From the NCBI GenBank assembly GCA_914767715.1, contig OU612068.1, positions 23,314,001 through 23,378,000 on the forward strand: a stretch of 64,000 bases of DNA, given 5' to 3'. Position 1 is the first letter of the stretch. Each line of letters starts with the position of its first letter. This stretch comes from Membranipora membranacea. Its lineage: Eukaryota > Bryozoa > Gymnolaemata > Cheilostomatida > Membraniporidae. Below, piece after piece: positions 32,301 through 51,388 of this stretch. A program made the position numbers and the translations under genes. Under the pieces are notes generated by a model. That model ran no database searches and was not told the DNA's origin. It was given only the letters and a program-made list of their open reading frames with translations.

Positions 32301-34156
32301 CCAATATTAAATACTAATACTAAATGATTATACTAAATACTTATACGGACCTGTCCCATGACAAAAGTGGTGAGACCTTTTCGATGGCTCCGGTAAAGAA
32401 GAGTCAAACCTTCAGCTGTCTCCTCTGTGACCATGAAAGAAGTAGGCGGTATCTTTGGATAGCTGAATCTGAGGTACTCATGAAGGTTATCAAGATTACT
32501 CAGAAAGTCTCTCATTGTCCTCCCTAGAACCTTCAGTATTCTATCAATAGACAAAATTACAACGGTAATAAGTGTCAGGATCTAAATGTAATGTCTACCT
32601 TGGTACATTGTAATTAAAGATGCATAGACAAGGAATGGGTTGAGAGACTAATAGATGCAAGATTTATAAACCCCCATGCTCCAGTTCATTTATCTACTAT
32701 TTTCCAGGGCTATAGGTATCATATTCTAGAAGTTATTCCGAATAGTGTGTAATAAACTTTTGGAGTTAAATCCAGGAGGTGGAGGTAAATCCAAAGGTTC
32801 GATGATGTTGATAGAGTTCAATGATGATGTGTCATGATTATAATGTGAGTTTGTTTTAGTTATTTTTGGAAGCAGAGGCTTTTAGCTGGCTGAGGACACT
32901 CCAAACATACTTCTCTATGGGCTCATGTTAAGGTTTAGAAACTAAAGGTCTAGATCAAGAGCTTGATTGGATACTAGAATACTTAATGCTTTTCAACGCA
33001 ATGTGTCACGTAACCTAGAGTGAATTCCCTTTATCTAGGTCACAGCCTTGGGGATACCCCATTACATTATGTTTTTACATTGACCAGGTATTGTTACCTA
33101 TATCTCAACACTGGATAGCAGCAGAGTGATAAAAGTTGGTGGGTATATGTAATGAAGCATGGAGATTCCAAATCTGGCAACCATTAGGCTCTCATATTAT
33201 CCTGTCCATGTCCCTTTAAGACTTCAATTAATTCAGAACCATTGCTAACTTAGACAGGGATTATTGGTCCCTTACATCTCAGTGCATTCTGATAAATTTG
33301 CTGGATTGAGAATTTATTATTAATAAAGTTAACACATACTTATCATAGCCATATCTGGCTACATAGGAAACAAATGTAACTCCAAAAGACTCCATGAGCA
33401 AATCCTCTGACATTCCAGTGACCTCCTGAGCAGCTTTAACTATCCTGGGTATGGCTGTCTCACTGTACACCTACAGAGATATCCATTAAAATGGCTGAAC
33501 AAATCAGGTTTGTGCTATATTTCTCGAGTTCTCAGTCTGATTAAGAAAACAGCTCTAGGTTCATAAACAGCCTGTGGCCCAGCTACAACTGAAATTCACT
33601 CAAAGTTGAGATGAGAGAGTATTAAAGAGGTACTATTTTCATTAGAATTATGAATAGTACCTAATCACCTCAACTTTGAGTGAAATTCAGTTAAAACTGG
33701 GACTGAGACTGAGAACTTAATACCAAAAGGCTGATTCTTTTTATAGAGTCACGCTAAAATATGACCTTGTTAACATAATTATGCTAAATACACGTACGTA
33801 AACATTGCAAGATGATTTTTTATCTCAGGTATGGATGCCTGAAAGTCAAAAGTGAATAGGAAGAGCTCACAGTAATAGTTCTGTATTGCGTAATGCATAT
33901 CGCATAATTGTGACATTGTAATAGTGATGTATTGCATAGGGCAAAGCCCTAGATAAATACAGACACATATTGCATTGACATGGAACGAGAACTTTCCATT
34001 ACAACCCCACAGAATCAATGTAAGATGATAGCTAACCTTGTGGGTGTTAAAACTGGTATGATTGATGTTTCCCTTCTCTCTGATTTGTTGTAGCATCTCC
34101 TCACCAAACACGGTCCTCAGGTAGTAATATAAACCCTCTAATACTACCCCGTACAT
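26373..34156 (-). CDS. Atypical soluble guanylate cyclase (Gyc-88E-like beta), copy C, complete, distal-pocket Tyr to Phe
   Basis: Fourteen coding exons: 34156-34037, 33470-33340, 32540-32351, 31718-31489, 31210-31090, 30847-30781, 30186-29988, 29786-29657, 29377-29231, 28822-28676, 28024-27859, 27122-27013, 26678-26583, 26423-26373. They total 1905 nt (634 aa) and all are in phase. Proximal His104 and YRSHR (133-137) are kept, but the residue equivalent to Tyr143 of copies A and B is Phe143 (TTFVMGQV). Exon 4 has three extra codons. Exon 7 has 14 extra codons from a tandem SSIGDxx repeat. Catalytic residues are all present: Asp456, Glu496, Asp500, Cys569, Asn576, Arg580. Exon 13 differs from B: the upstream donor is lost and the exon reads through to the later GTAAGG. 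A duplicated, truncated exon 11 lies in intron 11. The gene looks functional; ligand preference may differ from its neighbours (inference). Confidence 0.94.
27330..27446 (-). pseudogene. Truncated duplicate of cyclase exon 11 inside intron 11 of copy C
   Basis: The minus strand reads [16 protein letters not shown] then the [18 protein letters not shown] end of exon 11, with its donor GTAC kept. The 5' half ([17 protein letters not shown]) is missing and no acceptor precedes it. The true exon 11 is at 28024-27859. The shared block extends downstream (27,277-27,446 against about 27,797-27,978), so this is a short tandem duplication with a deleted 5' part. It lacks Glu496 and Asp500, so inclusion would not give an active cyclase. 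Confidence 0.85.
27491..27741. repeat. Long hairpin between duplicated exon 11 segments of copy C
   Basis: The centre AAATCTAGCTGAGATCCAAC is perfectly mirrored across TTTTATTA (about 27,637-27,690). Symmetry continues outward imperfectly through GACAAAAGT/ACTTTTGTC and GGCATCAAAACAT/ATGTTTTGATGCC. It lies between the truncated exon 11 copy and the true exon 11. Confidence 0.8.
29439..29456. repeat. Poly-G run
   Basis: A run of about 15 G on the plus strand in intron 8 of copy C. Unit B has a shorter G-rich form near 19,648. The exact length should be treated with caution in any assembly. Confidence 0.8.
30101..30166 (-). repeat. In-frame 21-nt tandem repeat in cyclase copy C exon 7
   Basis: Three consecutive 7-residue units on the minus strand: [21 protein letters not shown]. 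Copy B has one unit at the same place (SSIGDRT, about 20,965-20,990), and copy A has a different Ser/Asp-rich stretch. The repeat lies in an acidic, probably disordered loop of the HNOBA region and accounts for the 42-nt longer exon. Confidence 0.9.
31793..32055. mobile_element. MITE in intron 3 of copy C (paralogue of 22,427-22,690)
   Basis: It has the same inverted ends (TAGAGTTTTCAGTCTAAC and the complement ending GAGAACTCTAGAGTGATTCC) and the same position relative to exons 3 and 4 as in copy B. Confidence 0.75.
32110..32345. repeat. Expanded simple tandem repeat next to exon 3 donor of copy C
   Basis: About 235 bp of TATACTAATACTA and ATATTAAATACTAA units end a few bases from the exon 3 donor (32,351). 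The expansion relative to copy B is direct evidence of tract length change since the duplication. Confidence 0.85.
33523..33715. mobile_element. MITE in intron 1 of copy C (paralogue of 23,830-24,035)
   Basis: It shares CGAGTTCTCAGTCTGATT, CAGCCTGTGGCCCAGCT and the mirrored end GACTGAGAACTT with the copy B element. Confidence 0.7.
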
Positions 34157-34534
34157 AATGGGATCTTCTCTTACACCGAGGGTTAGCTGAAATACTCTAA
34201 GAGAAAAGACAAGACTGGTAATTTAAAGTATCCAAAAGCTGGATTAAATAAAAAAGATGTCCGTTGTGCAGTAATTACTCAATCATTTTTTAGCTTCAGA
34301 TTGGTTCATTGCCTAATAAGAGGTTCTATTGAATTAGTGCTTTGTGATTTAGATGATAAAGTAGTATGCAAGAATACAAAGCACAAACATGATCATGTTA
34401 TGTAGCCCGCCCAGGCTAGATGTTATGCATGTCGGGTTCCATAAATACCATTAAACTCTAGTAAATATTATAATTCCAAATACAATCAGTTTCAAAGCCT
34501 TTTATTTCAAAGCAAATAAAACACAATTACGTAC

Positions 34535-34700
34535 CTTCACCGAGTTCACAAATACTCTCTGTACCACTGTCTGCTCGCTTGCTGAATGAGTTGACCAACT
34601 GAATTGTAATTTATGTTATACGCACAATTTAAAAATAATGAATTGGTAATTGATGTCCTGCAACTTCCTGCCACCAAAAAATAGTCCCTGAGGAACTGAG
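34535..34700 (-). other. Probable 5' untranslated exon of cyclase copy C
   Basis: The minus-strand donor GTGAAG before GTACGT ends at 34535, and the sequence to its right is the paralogue of the block upstream of copy B. Acceptors of the form TTTCAG or CTCTTAG occur upstream of the copy C start codon. The 5' limit is uncertain; only cDNA would fix it. Confidence 0.42.
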
Positions 34701-34770
34701 GGTCCGCAGCGCTTAGTTCTCAGAAACATCATTGGTAATGAAATTATATTTAATATTCATGGAATTATTT

Positions 34771-35270
34771 GAAGCGTCTTCTAGGAAAGCAAAAAACATA
34801 TAATGTTCTTATCTAAGCATTGCCATAGCAATGACCAAAAAAAATTTACTCGCACCAGGACATTATTGAAGGATATAACCGATTTTAAAGTACAGTGTCT
34901 AGAGTGTCCTATCTCCCCTGTTACATATTAACACTAAAATGATGATCCACAAACAGTATATTAGTAAGCCTAGCCCTGGTTTGCCTAGGACTGTTACCAA
35001 GCTGCTTTACTTTCACCAGAAATCATCATAACTCAGTATTGGTCAAAGGCAGCATAGGCAAAGATATTTTAATTTAACCTGTAACAGGGGAGATAACAAA
35101 CCCTAGACCCTTCTGAATTTTTGCATTTTGAAGTCGGTTCTTTCATTCAATAATGTCCTTGCGCGAGTAAATTTTTTTTTTGTCCATTGCTATGAGAATA
35201 CTTTGATATGAAGAGTTAGCCTAGTCACGCGACCAAGGGTTTTGGTTTTTTTTGCTATCCCAAACACTTT
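34771..35270. mobile_element. Insertion with inverted-repeat core, present only in unit C
   Basis: In unit B, GAATTATTCAAAGCAAGCC (near 25,055) is continuous. In unit C about 500 bp separate GAATTATTTGAAG from AAAGCAAGCC. The insert has inverted segments (CATTGCCATAGCAATG... near 34,817 against ...CCATTGCTATGAG near 35,180; CTCCCCTGTTAC against GTAACAGGGGAG), so it is a fold-back-type element without an ORF. Confidence 0.75.
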
Positions 35271-35414
35271 AAAGCAAGCCTTTGAATGAATTGATAATTT
35301 TAACAGCACATAACTGCGATAAAAGTGTTGTCAAATCTTTTGAGTTAAACAATAGTAAATCTAGACTTGTGTGGGAAGCTTGGTTATTAAGACTTCCAGC
35401 AAGAAACAGGAACA

Positions 35415-36941
35415 CAGAAAACAGATTCAAACACACACAATAATATACACTGAATTCTTCTGATCATTTTCAGGATCACAAAATTGTTAAACGACATCAG
35501 AATTATTTGAAGTTCTGCTGGATAATGATATGCCTGTTCGCTGATATGTATAAAATATATACCTATGCAAATTATGCTTAAATTTTATGTCATAACACAT
35601 TGCATTATTTAACCGATGATCCACATCTGATGATCCACATCTGATGATCCACATCCGATGATCCACATCCATTACAAAGAATGATAACAAATTGATCCAA
35701 ACAACTCCTGTATACTAAGCATTGATGAGCTGTTTATCATCATTATACTAGAAATGCCTCGATCATAAACGCCACGAAACTTCAGGGGTGTAGATGACAT
35801 ACACTCAGATTGTCGATTGAGTTTATGATGGATGGCAAATTGGCGATGTCATTATAAGTGCAAATTAAAATGGCTATCCTTTCCATACCACCTATGAGTC
35901 AGACAGCCTGAGTATAGTTGTGTGGCGTTGAGTAACTATTATGTGGCAGAACTCCCTCGCCATTATTCTCAGTGAATACAACCATAGAATATAGCGCAAC
36001 AAACATGCTATAATTGTGGTATATTTATATGAAATTATATAAAAAATAAGAGGTCCTCCACATGCTCCTCCTTGCTTTTTTAATCTGTCCTCACGGAATT
36101 TAAACTCGGGCCTCTCGCGCTGAGATCAAACACTCTAACTGCTCAGTCACGCTGGCCTGCTGAAGCTTGATAAGCTTAGTGCGAAATAATCCAGGTGTAA
36201 GATCTAATAAATAGGTACCGTAACAAAACAGTTAAACCATCAAGTAGAAAAGAGATGATATGTAAATAAAATCTGGCTTCACCGGGATTTGAACTCAGGC
36301 CTCTCGCGCAACAAGCATGTTATAATTGTGGTATAATTTATAAAAATAATGCACCACCTTGCCCTTTGGTCCACACTGGGAATTGATCTGTGATAGAGCA
36401 CACTAACCACTCAGCCACAGCTGCCTGCTGAAGCGTACAGCTTTAAATTGGAAATGAACGGGTAAAGTTAGCTGTTGCGTAATTTTGTTAAATTCTTTTT
36501 TTCAAGCTTTTAGGGCACTATTAGGCAAAAAAATTGTTTAAAATATGATATGCACACCCTCAACTGGTTTTACTACACATATGTGGTTGAAGACAGGACT
36601 TTGATTCAGCCATTTCTTTTATTTTCCAAAAAAAACACTTTTTGAAAAAGTGTAATGAGGCACTGGATATGGGTTTCTTTGATTTCATATACACATGTGT
36701 TTATCATAAACACAAAACTAAAGTTTTGTGGATAATTTTATTTGTCAAATAGGCGATCTCTTCAGGAATTAAATGCATAGAAAAATAAAATTAAGAAACA
36801 AAGTTAAGATAATATGCTTCAGTAATTCAGCACACATGTTCTTTCGGCAGTACTCACTTTTGGCAGGCAGAGCAGGTGCCATGAGGGCTGACAGCTGACA
36901 TACTCCCATACACGATATAATTGTGTTAGGCAGAGCAGGTG
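35415..36941. other. Intergenic region between cyclase array and MCM8, with SINE remnants
   Basis: It contains a 14-mer tandem repeat (GATGATCCACATCT type, about 35,620-35,672) and two or three minus-strand tRNA-like SINE copies: one with CTGAGCAGTTAGAGTG and GAGTTTAAATTCC at about 35,995-36,175, a truncated B-box piece near 36,283, and one at about 36,306-36,440. No protein gene is recognised. Confidence 0.6.
35995..36440 (-). mobile_element. Cluster of tRNA-derived SINE copies
   Basis: Two copies start from the same CGCAACAA(A/G)CATG(C/T)TATAATTG block and end CCTGCTGAAGC. On the minus strand both have A-box-like and B-box-like motifs (TGACTGAGCAGTTAGAGTG; CGAGTTTAAATTCCG). They are too degenerate to be tRNA genes. 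Confidence 0.65.
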
Positions 36942-46041
<9,100 letters not shown>

Positions 46042-48327
46042 CTTTATCAGTTATCTGCACAAGTCATGGTAGTGTCTCAGGAATGCTGAAAGGGTAGGCA
46101 AATATTTGAATTTTGTTTCAATAAATCAGATCATAAATAAATAAGATCATAAAGAGTATCGTGTTTGATCAAAATTGTCGGCATTCGAGTTGCTCCCTCT
46201 CCACTAATAAGCGACTTATCAATGGGGGAGCAACACTGTATGCAGGCAAATTAGATTGACCAGAACACAGAATCAGCCTATAGAAAACTTACTTGACTGC
46301 CAGAACCAATGTCCGACATTTGCTTATGCAACTATCCACAACATTGCACCACAAACAATTATTGTTGCCGTTTTTTTTTAAACTGATAAACAGACTCAAT
46401 TTTTAGTGATAATATATTTGGAGCTAACGTAATTTCATGCTAGTGTCTGACTGGCACAGCACACCTTTTATGGACGGTATCCCAACCAATCTTAGCCTCA
46501 CTAAAATAGCAGCGAAAACATTTTTGAAAATGGATCAGGTTGCTAAAGGACCTACTCTTAGGCGATGCCATGCCATGAGAATTATAAGGCTACACCAGCA
46601 TGCTGGAACTGTAATTAATGTCGTAAACTTTCATGTCACCATCCGAAAAAGGCACATGACGCCCCTTCATCCCCTAGGCAGTATAGTGTGATGATTCCGG
46701 AATAGGTTGATGAAGATAAATAACACATTTATAGAACACTAGGACCAGGGAGAATGCTAGGACTGAGTCATACCTGACAAGTCTCCCTTTTTGGTAGGGA
46801 GCCTCCCAGTTTTTAGGGTCTTTTTCAACCCCCTCCCTATCTCCCTTTTTTCATCTTCTTTTACCCAGAAAATTGTTTAAGCTTTGCAAGGGAAACTATG
46901 TTTTTTTACCCCACCAGTACATATACCTATGTAATTGCTCATTACCATTACTGCTTGTATGTAAAATCAGGTAAAATGACGCAATTCATAATATGAAAGC
47001 TCAAGTTTTGGCTTAAAAATATGACAAACAAGGGCTGAATTGCACCCGCACTGCGGGACGCAGAGTGGTATTCCGGGTTAGGAGTTTGTCCGCGGAGACC
47101 TCCTGATTTCTGGGTCTACCAACTTGTCATGTAGTGACTGAGTGAGTTGACCACAGGGGGCGGGGGCGAAAAACTAGAAGAATGTATCGGATGTATAGCC
47201 ATGCGGGCCACATATGTACATTGCTTTGGCTATTATAAAAACATGACGTGTACAGAGACTTAACCAAGCCATGTCATTCAGTATGAATTTGACAGACTGA
47301 CAGATTGCTCAGAGAGAGGAATTGAACACAGTACAGTACAGGCAATGTTCAGACCAAGGAATTTCAGCAACCAAGTTAAGGCTACTGCACCACTCTACTC
47401 TGCTGACTGAAGATGAATGATTTGATGGAGAGGAGGGTGTGGATAGATAGAAATTTGTGAATGAAGGTCTTGCTGGCTCTGTCTGGACTGCTGCTCACAC
47501 TCATGTATGTATGTGACATTGCTGCTTATTATAAGCAGCAATGTCACATACATACATACATACATGGGTGTGAGCAGCAGTCCAGACCAAATTTCTATCT
47601 ATCCACACCCTCCTCTCCCTCCAGCTGACATTCACCCTCCCTGACATCTGACATTCACCCAGAACCACTGACATTTTGTAGGCCTAATATCTTGGCCTGA
47701 AATGGAAAAGTGTCAATCTACACAAGCATAGGCAAATACAATAATTGTTTTAGTTTATCAGTGTAGTACATGAGGCAGAAAGCACATCCGCATGGATTTG
47801 GAAACAGCACTGTGTGAAGACAAAAGCTAAGTAATCCTATTGCTTGTAAGCTGGGGTTTAACACACTCACTTTGTTTTGTGGAGTTGGCCAGCATTTAAT
47901 TCCTTTGTTTATAATCCTTGTTAGGACTAGATTGAGGGGATCAAGTGATGATTAGCAAACTGGTTGGGGAAGAAGGCTAAGCGGGATTATGCCTTTAATA
48001 CTCAAATTAAAGTAGTTTAACCTCTGCAGGGTGAAAAATCAAAGTGAGTCTGAGCTAGCGCAAACAAGTCATCTCTCTGACTTGTGTATGGGTTGTACTA
48101 TGCTCAATGTGGTGAATTTGAGTAGTGAACTATGGCACGAGGGGCGGGTGCCTTGACGATTAGCGATGTTGCGCCGATGAGTTGATGGAAAGCAAACCTT
48201 CCTGCACTGGTTTGGCTAAGAGTATAAGCATGAGAGTGACGGGGCGAACATTGTTGCACTGAAACAATGACGAGTTGGCAGCCTCCCTGGTTGCGCACCA
48301 GCGTAAACACACCAATTATGTCAAACC
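46042..48327. other. Upstream region of MCM8, no gene recognised
   Basis: It holds the presumed MCM8 promoter side, a plus-strand 84-codon ORF at 46,437-46,691 that I do not recognise, a tRNA-like minus-strand remnant near 47,310-47,400 (GTTCAATTCCTC as a B-box-like motif) and a fold-back element (47,425-47,630). Confidence 0.5.
47425..47630. repeat. Fold-back element, about 90-bp arms
   Basis: The left arm (GGAGAGGAGGGTGTGGATAG ... GACTGCTGCTCACAC ... ATGTGACATTGCTGCTTAT) is mirrored almost immediately by its complement. One 24-bp stretch is present only in the left arm (TGAATGAAGGTCTTGCTGGC region), and the ATAC/GTAT microsatellite near the centre differs in length between the arms. Confidence 0.8.
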
Positions 48328-49434
48328 ACCGAAACCATAGACTTAATATACTACCTAGACAGGACAATGCTTATGCTTCACTGATCATAATGTTAGTTAG
48401 TTAGTTATCTATTTTATTTTATCTTTAGACAAAATAAAAACAACTACGCCTCTTTTTGCAGGCAAAATGTATGTACAATTATGTTTCAAATGATATAGTC
48501 TGAAGGTTAGTTAGGTACTTTGTGGATATATAGGGAAAGTGGAAAACTTCGTTTTAATTCGAACTTGATAAAACAACTTGGGTTTGAGGCTAAACACAAA
48601 AATGAAAAATCCCAAGTTTGATGTGATAATAAAAATTAAATCAAATGTGTCTATGAATATTATGCTATGGGTAACATATTGAAAGGCAGGTTATGATGTG
48701 GCACTTTGATCTGAACTGAAAAGGAAAGAAAAACAATCATAATGTGTCCCACTTAAATAGCACGACATGACGTAATTAGTTTGTGCTGTGAGCCATAGTT
48801 TACTATATACCATTCAATGAAATAATGTGAAAAATCGAGGGACGCCGGACATGATATCGGCCCTTGTCCGGCCCCTAATTATTTAAACACAGAGAAAATT
48901 TGTGAGTTTATGTAAAAGACCTTTCCGCACGAGATGGTATAAAAAATTGACTCCTTAGGCGAATCCAAAGCGAGAACAGACCTGATAAGTTACAATCATT
49001 AGCCAATAAATATTGAAACAAACACAGCCATATACCCTTAACATATATATATTAAGTCTATGGTCATCTCTCATTGATGAAATAATATAGTAAATCAAGG
49101 CACGCAGGGTATAATACCAGCCAAATTATATTGGATCTGTTTTAATTTATGAGATACAAATTATCAAAACAAATACAGCCCTGTACAGAAACAGAAGACG
49201 AAAGATACTATGTAAACAAAGTGGTTACTGGTTTTAATTTTCAAAGTATGAATATTCATACTTGAGATTATTTATTTATATAACGTGAACCTGCGGCCTG
49301 CTGTCTCATCTTCACAAGTAAGCCCAGCTGCAATTTTACTTTCATCAGTTGCGAGATACAAGGCAAACATGGAAGTTTTGGATATAATACCCACGCGCTC
49401 AGTTTATAGCAAAACTATTTTTAAATGAGCCTAC

Positions 49435-50464
49435 AGCCTGCTACCTCGTCTTCACAAGATGATAATCTGGCTGCCTCATCTTCACAAGATGATAAGATGA
49501 TAATCTTGCTGCCTCATCTTCACAAGATGAAAATCCTGCTGCTACCACTTCACAAGATGATAAGGTAAGAAACAGCCCAGTGGTGGCTCTCATGTATGCA
49601 TTGTCATATTTCGGTCTTTATTGGATTGAATTTTTTGACATAATTTCTGCTTGTCCCATCCATCTAAGAGGACAGGCTTCCTTATTTATTTTTAAATAGA
49701 AATCAATTAAATATTGTCACATAATAATACCCACATCCTTCTATACATGCACTTAAATTTAAGGCTATATATAAGACATAGTAAATAATAATCGATGGGT
49801 GCTATAAAATTTGAATGTTAGAGAAAAAAGGTGGAACGATAGTGATGGGGCGGAGGGGGGGGGGCTGGAGGGACACTATTTGAGATGACAATTCTGATTT
49901 ACTCCCGAAATATCTAACTCAGAACTGGCACAGCAGTCAAAAAGTGTGAGTAGACTTAATCGGTGATCTCGCAAATCTTTCTTTGCCATGCTGACACTGC
50001 TATGAAATTGATTTTACAATTTCTGTTTATTATATCAAAAGCTGTAGTTTAATGATAATTATTGTATATGTTATCATTTGTGATGCTTTTAGAAAAAGTC
50101 ATCTAGGAACTGGTGTGCAGCCTACGGCTGTGGAAATAACCCGGCAGGAAATCCTAATTTAAGCTTCCACGCCTTCCCCAGAAATAACGAGGAGAGACTA
50201 AAGGTATGGGTTTCGGCCGTTAAACGCAAGAACTGGACTCCATCCAAATATGATGTTCTTTGTAGCGAACATTTGAAACAAGATACATTTAGAAGGCCTC
50301 CTGGTGTGGGTGGGAGAGCTTTGCTAAAAAAGGATGCTATCCCAACAATTTTCCTATCCTTCCCACACTATCCACAGTGTCTAATAGTGAAGAGATATAC
50401 GCTGGTCAGAATACACCATGAAACAACCAAACTCGCAGCAAACACTGACATTAGATATGACTGA
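49435..50464 (+). pseudogene. THAP-domain N-terminus of a P-type transposase, frameshifted
   Basis: The first exon (49,435-49,574) starts MSLQPATSSSQDD and has repeated Ser-Gln-Asp units. The second exon (50,093-50,464) follows a TTTTAG acceptor and carries the zinc-binding C2CH pattern (WCAAYGCG, then LCSEHLKQDTF) with the closing AIPTIF of a THAP domain. An 8-bp tandem duplication (GATGATAA twice, about 49,499-49,514) shifts the reading frame in exon 1, so the ATG frame does not reach the THAP frame. Downstream catalytic sequence is absent, with a stop at 50,464 inside a hairpin. It is a decayed transposase remnant, not a host THAP gene, since it lies between the transposon's arms. Confidence 0.8.
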
Positions 50465-50517
50465 ACACAATAAGCCTGCTCAGTTTGGAGCGCTTATTGT
50501 GTTCAGTCATATCTAAT

Positions 50518-51010
50518 TTTCAGCGATCGCTGATAGTGATAGTGTCTCATCTGGAAATTTTGCAGCAATCACCGATAGTGGTAGTTTTCTAGTCTTTGAC
50601 CCATCCGCAAAATTCAGTATAATCCCACAGTGTATATTTTTTTTTGCTAAGTAGTGTAAGAAGTGGTTAGCTTACATTGCTCTACTAATTTGATTAAGTT
50701 CAATGTATACTGCAACCAGTCATATCTAACTTTGCAATGCTCGCTGATAGTGGTAGTGTTTTTAATTTTTGTCGTGCCCACAACAATTAGTATAACTCAA
50801 CAGTATATATTCATATTTTTTACAAAGTAGTGATAAGAAGTGGCTAGCTTCATGGCTGTATTTGTGTCGATAAGCTTTAGCTTATGCTGTAATCAGTCAC
50901 ATCGAATCGCTGATAGTGGTAGCCGTTAGCCTTGGTCGTGCCCTCAGAAATTAGTACAATCCCGCAGTAACAGCCCTCTTTTTTGTCATGTAGTGATATA
51001 AGTGGTTAAG
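50518..51010. repeat. Subterminal tandem repeats inside the P-type transposon
   Basis: Three or four diverged units of about 165 bp each contain GCTGATAGTGGTAG (near 50,529, 50,571, 50,740 and 50,909), a GTCGTGCCC or GACCC block, an AATTAGTATAA/ACAATCCC-GCAGTA stretch and a GTAGTGATAAGAAGTGG-like end. They sit just inside the right arm, where P-type transposases typically bind. Confidence 0.7.
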
Positions 51011-51097
51011 TACAGGGCTGTATTTGTTTTGATAATTTTTATCTCATAAATTAAAACAGATCTAATATAATTTGGCTGGTATTATACCCTGCGTGTC

Positions 51098-51388
51098 TTG
51101 ATTTACTATATTATTTCATTGATGAGAGATTACCAAAGACTTCATCATACATACATATCTGGAGTTGGCATACTCAATTTACAGCACAGATCTATTCTTC
51201 CTCATGAAGCGACAATAAAATTTGCAGTAAAATCTTTTAACAAGGAATCCAAGCTGAGCAGGTTGCGCTCAGTCATGACAAGGAATATTTATGCAAAAAT
51301 CTATGATGATGGTGGTGGTGCTTTGATCTGGCTCATCCAACAAAGTATTTGTGATACTGTGTTGTGGGTATTCTGTGCATTTGAATAG
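51098..51388 (+). other. Open frame across the interruption of the transposon's right arm
   Basis: About 270 bp (51,134-51,405) with no counterpart in the left arm carries an open frame with protein-like content (LPHEATIKFAVKSFNKESK, LRSVMTRNIYAKIYDDG). The first codons come from arm sequence. It may be a captured fragment of a gene or of another element. I do not recognise it. Confidence 0.3.

Larger units (their letters stand above)
25211..35415. repeat. Tandem segmental duplication, unit C (about 10 kb)
   Basis: This is the second unit of the tandem duplication, collinear with 16.17-25.21 kb. It is about 1.1 kb longer, mainly because of two fold-back insertions (25,685-26,212 and about 34,771-35,270) and the extra partial exon 11 with its hairpin (27.28-27.75 kb). 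Intron divergence is moderate while exons are closely similar, so the duplication is neither brand new nor ancient. Confidence 0.85.
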
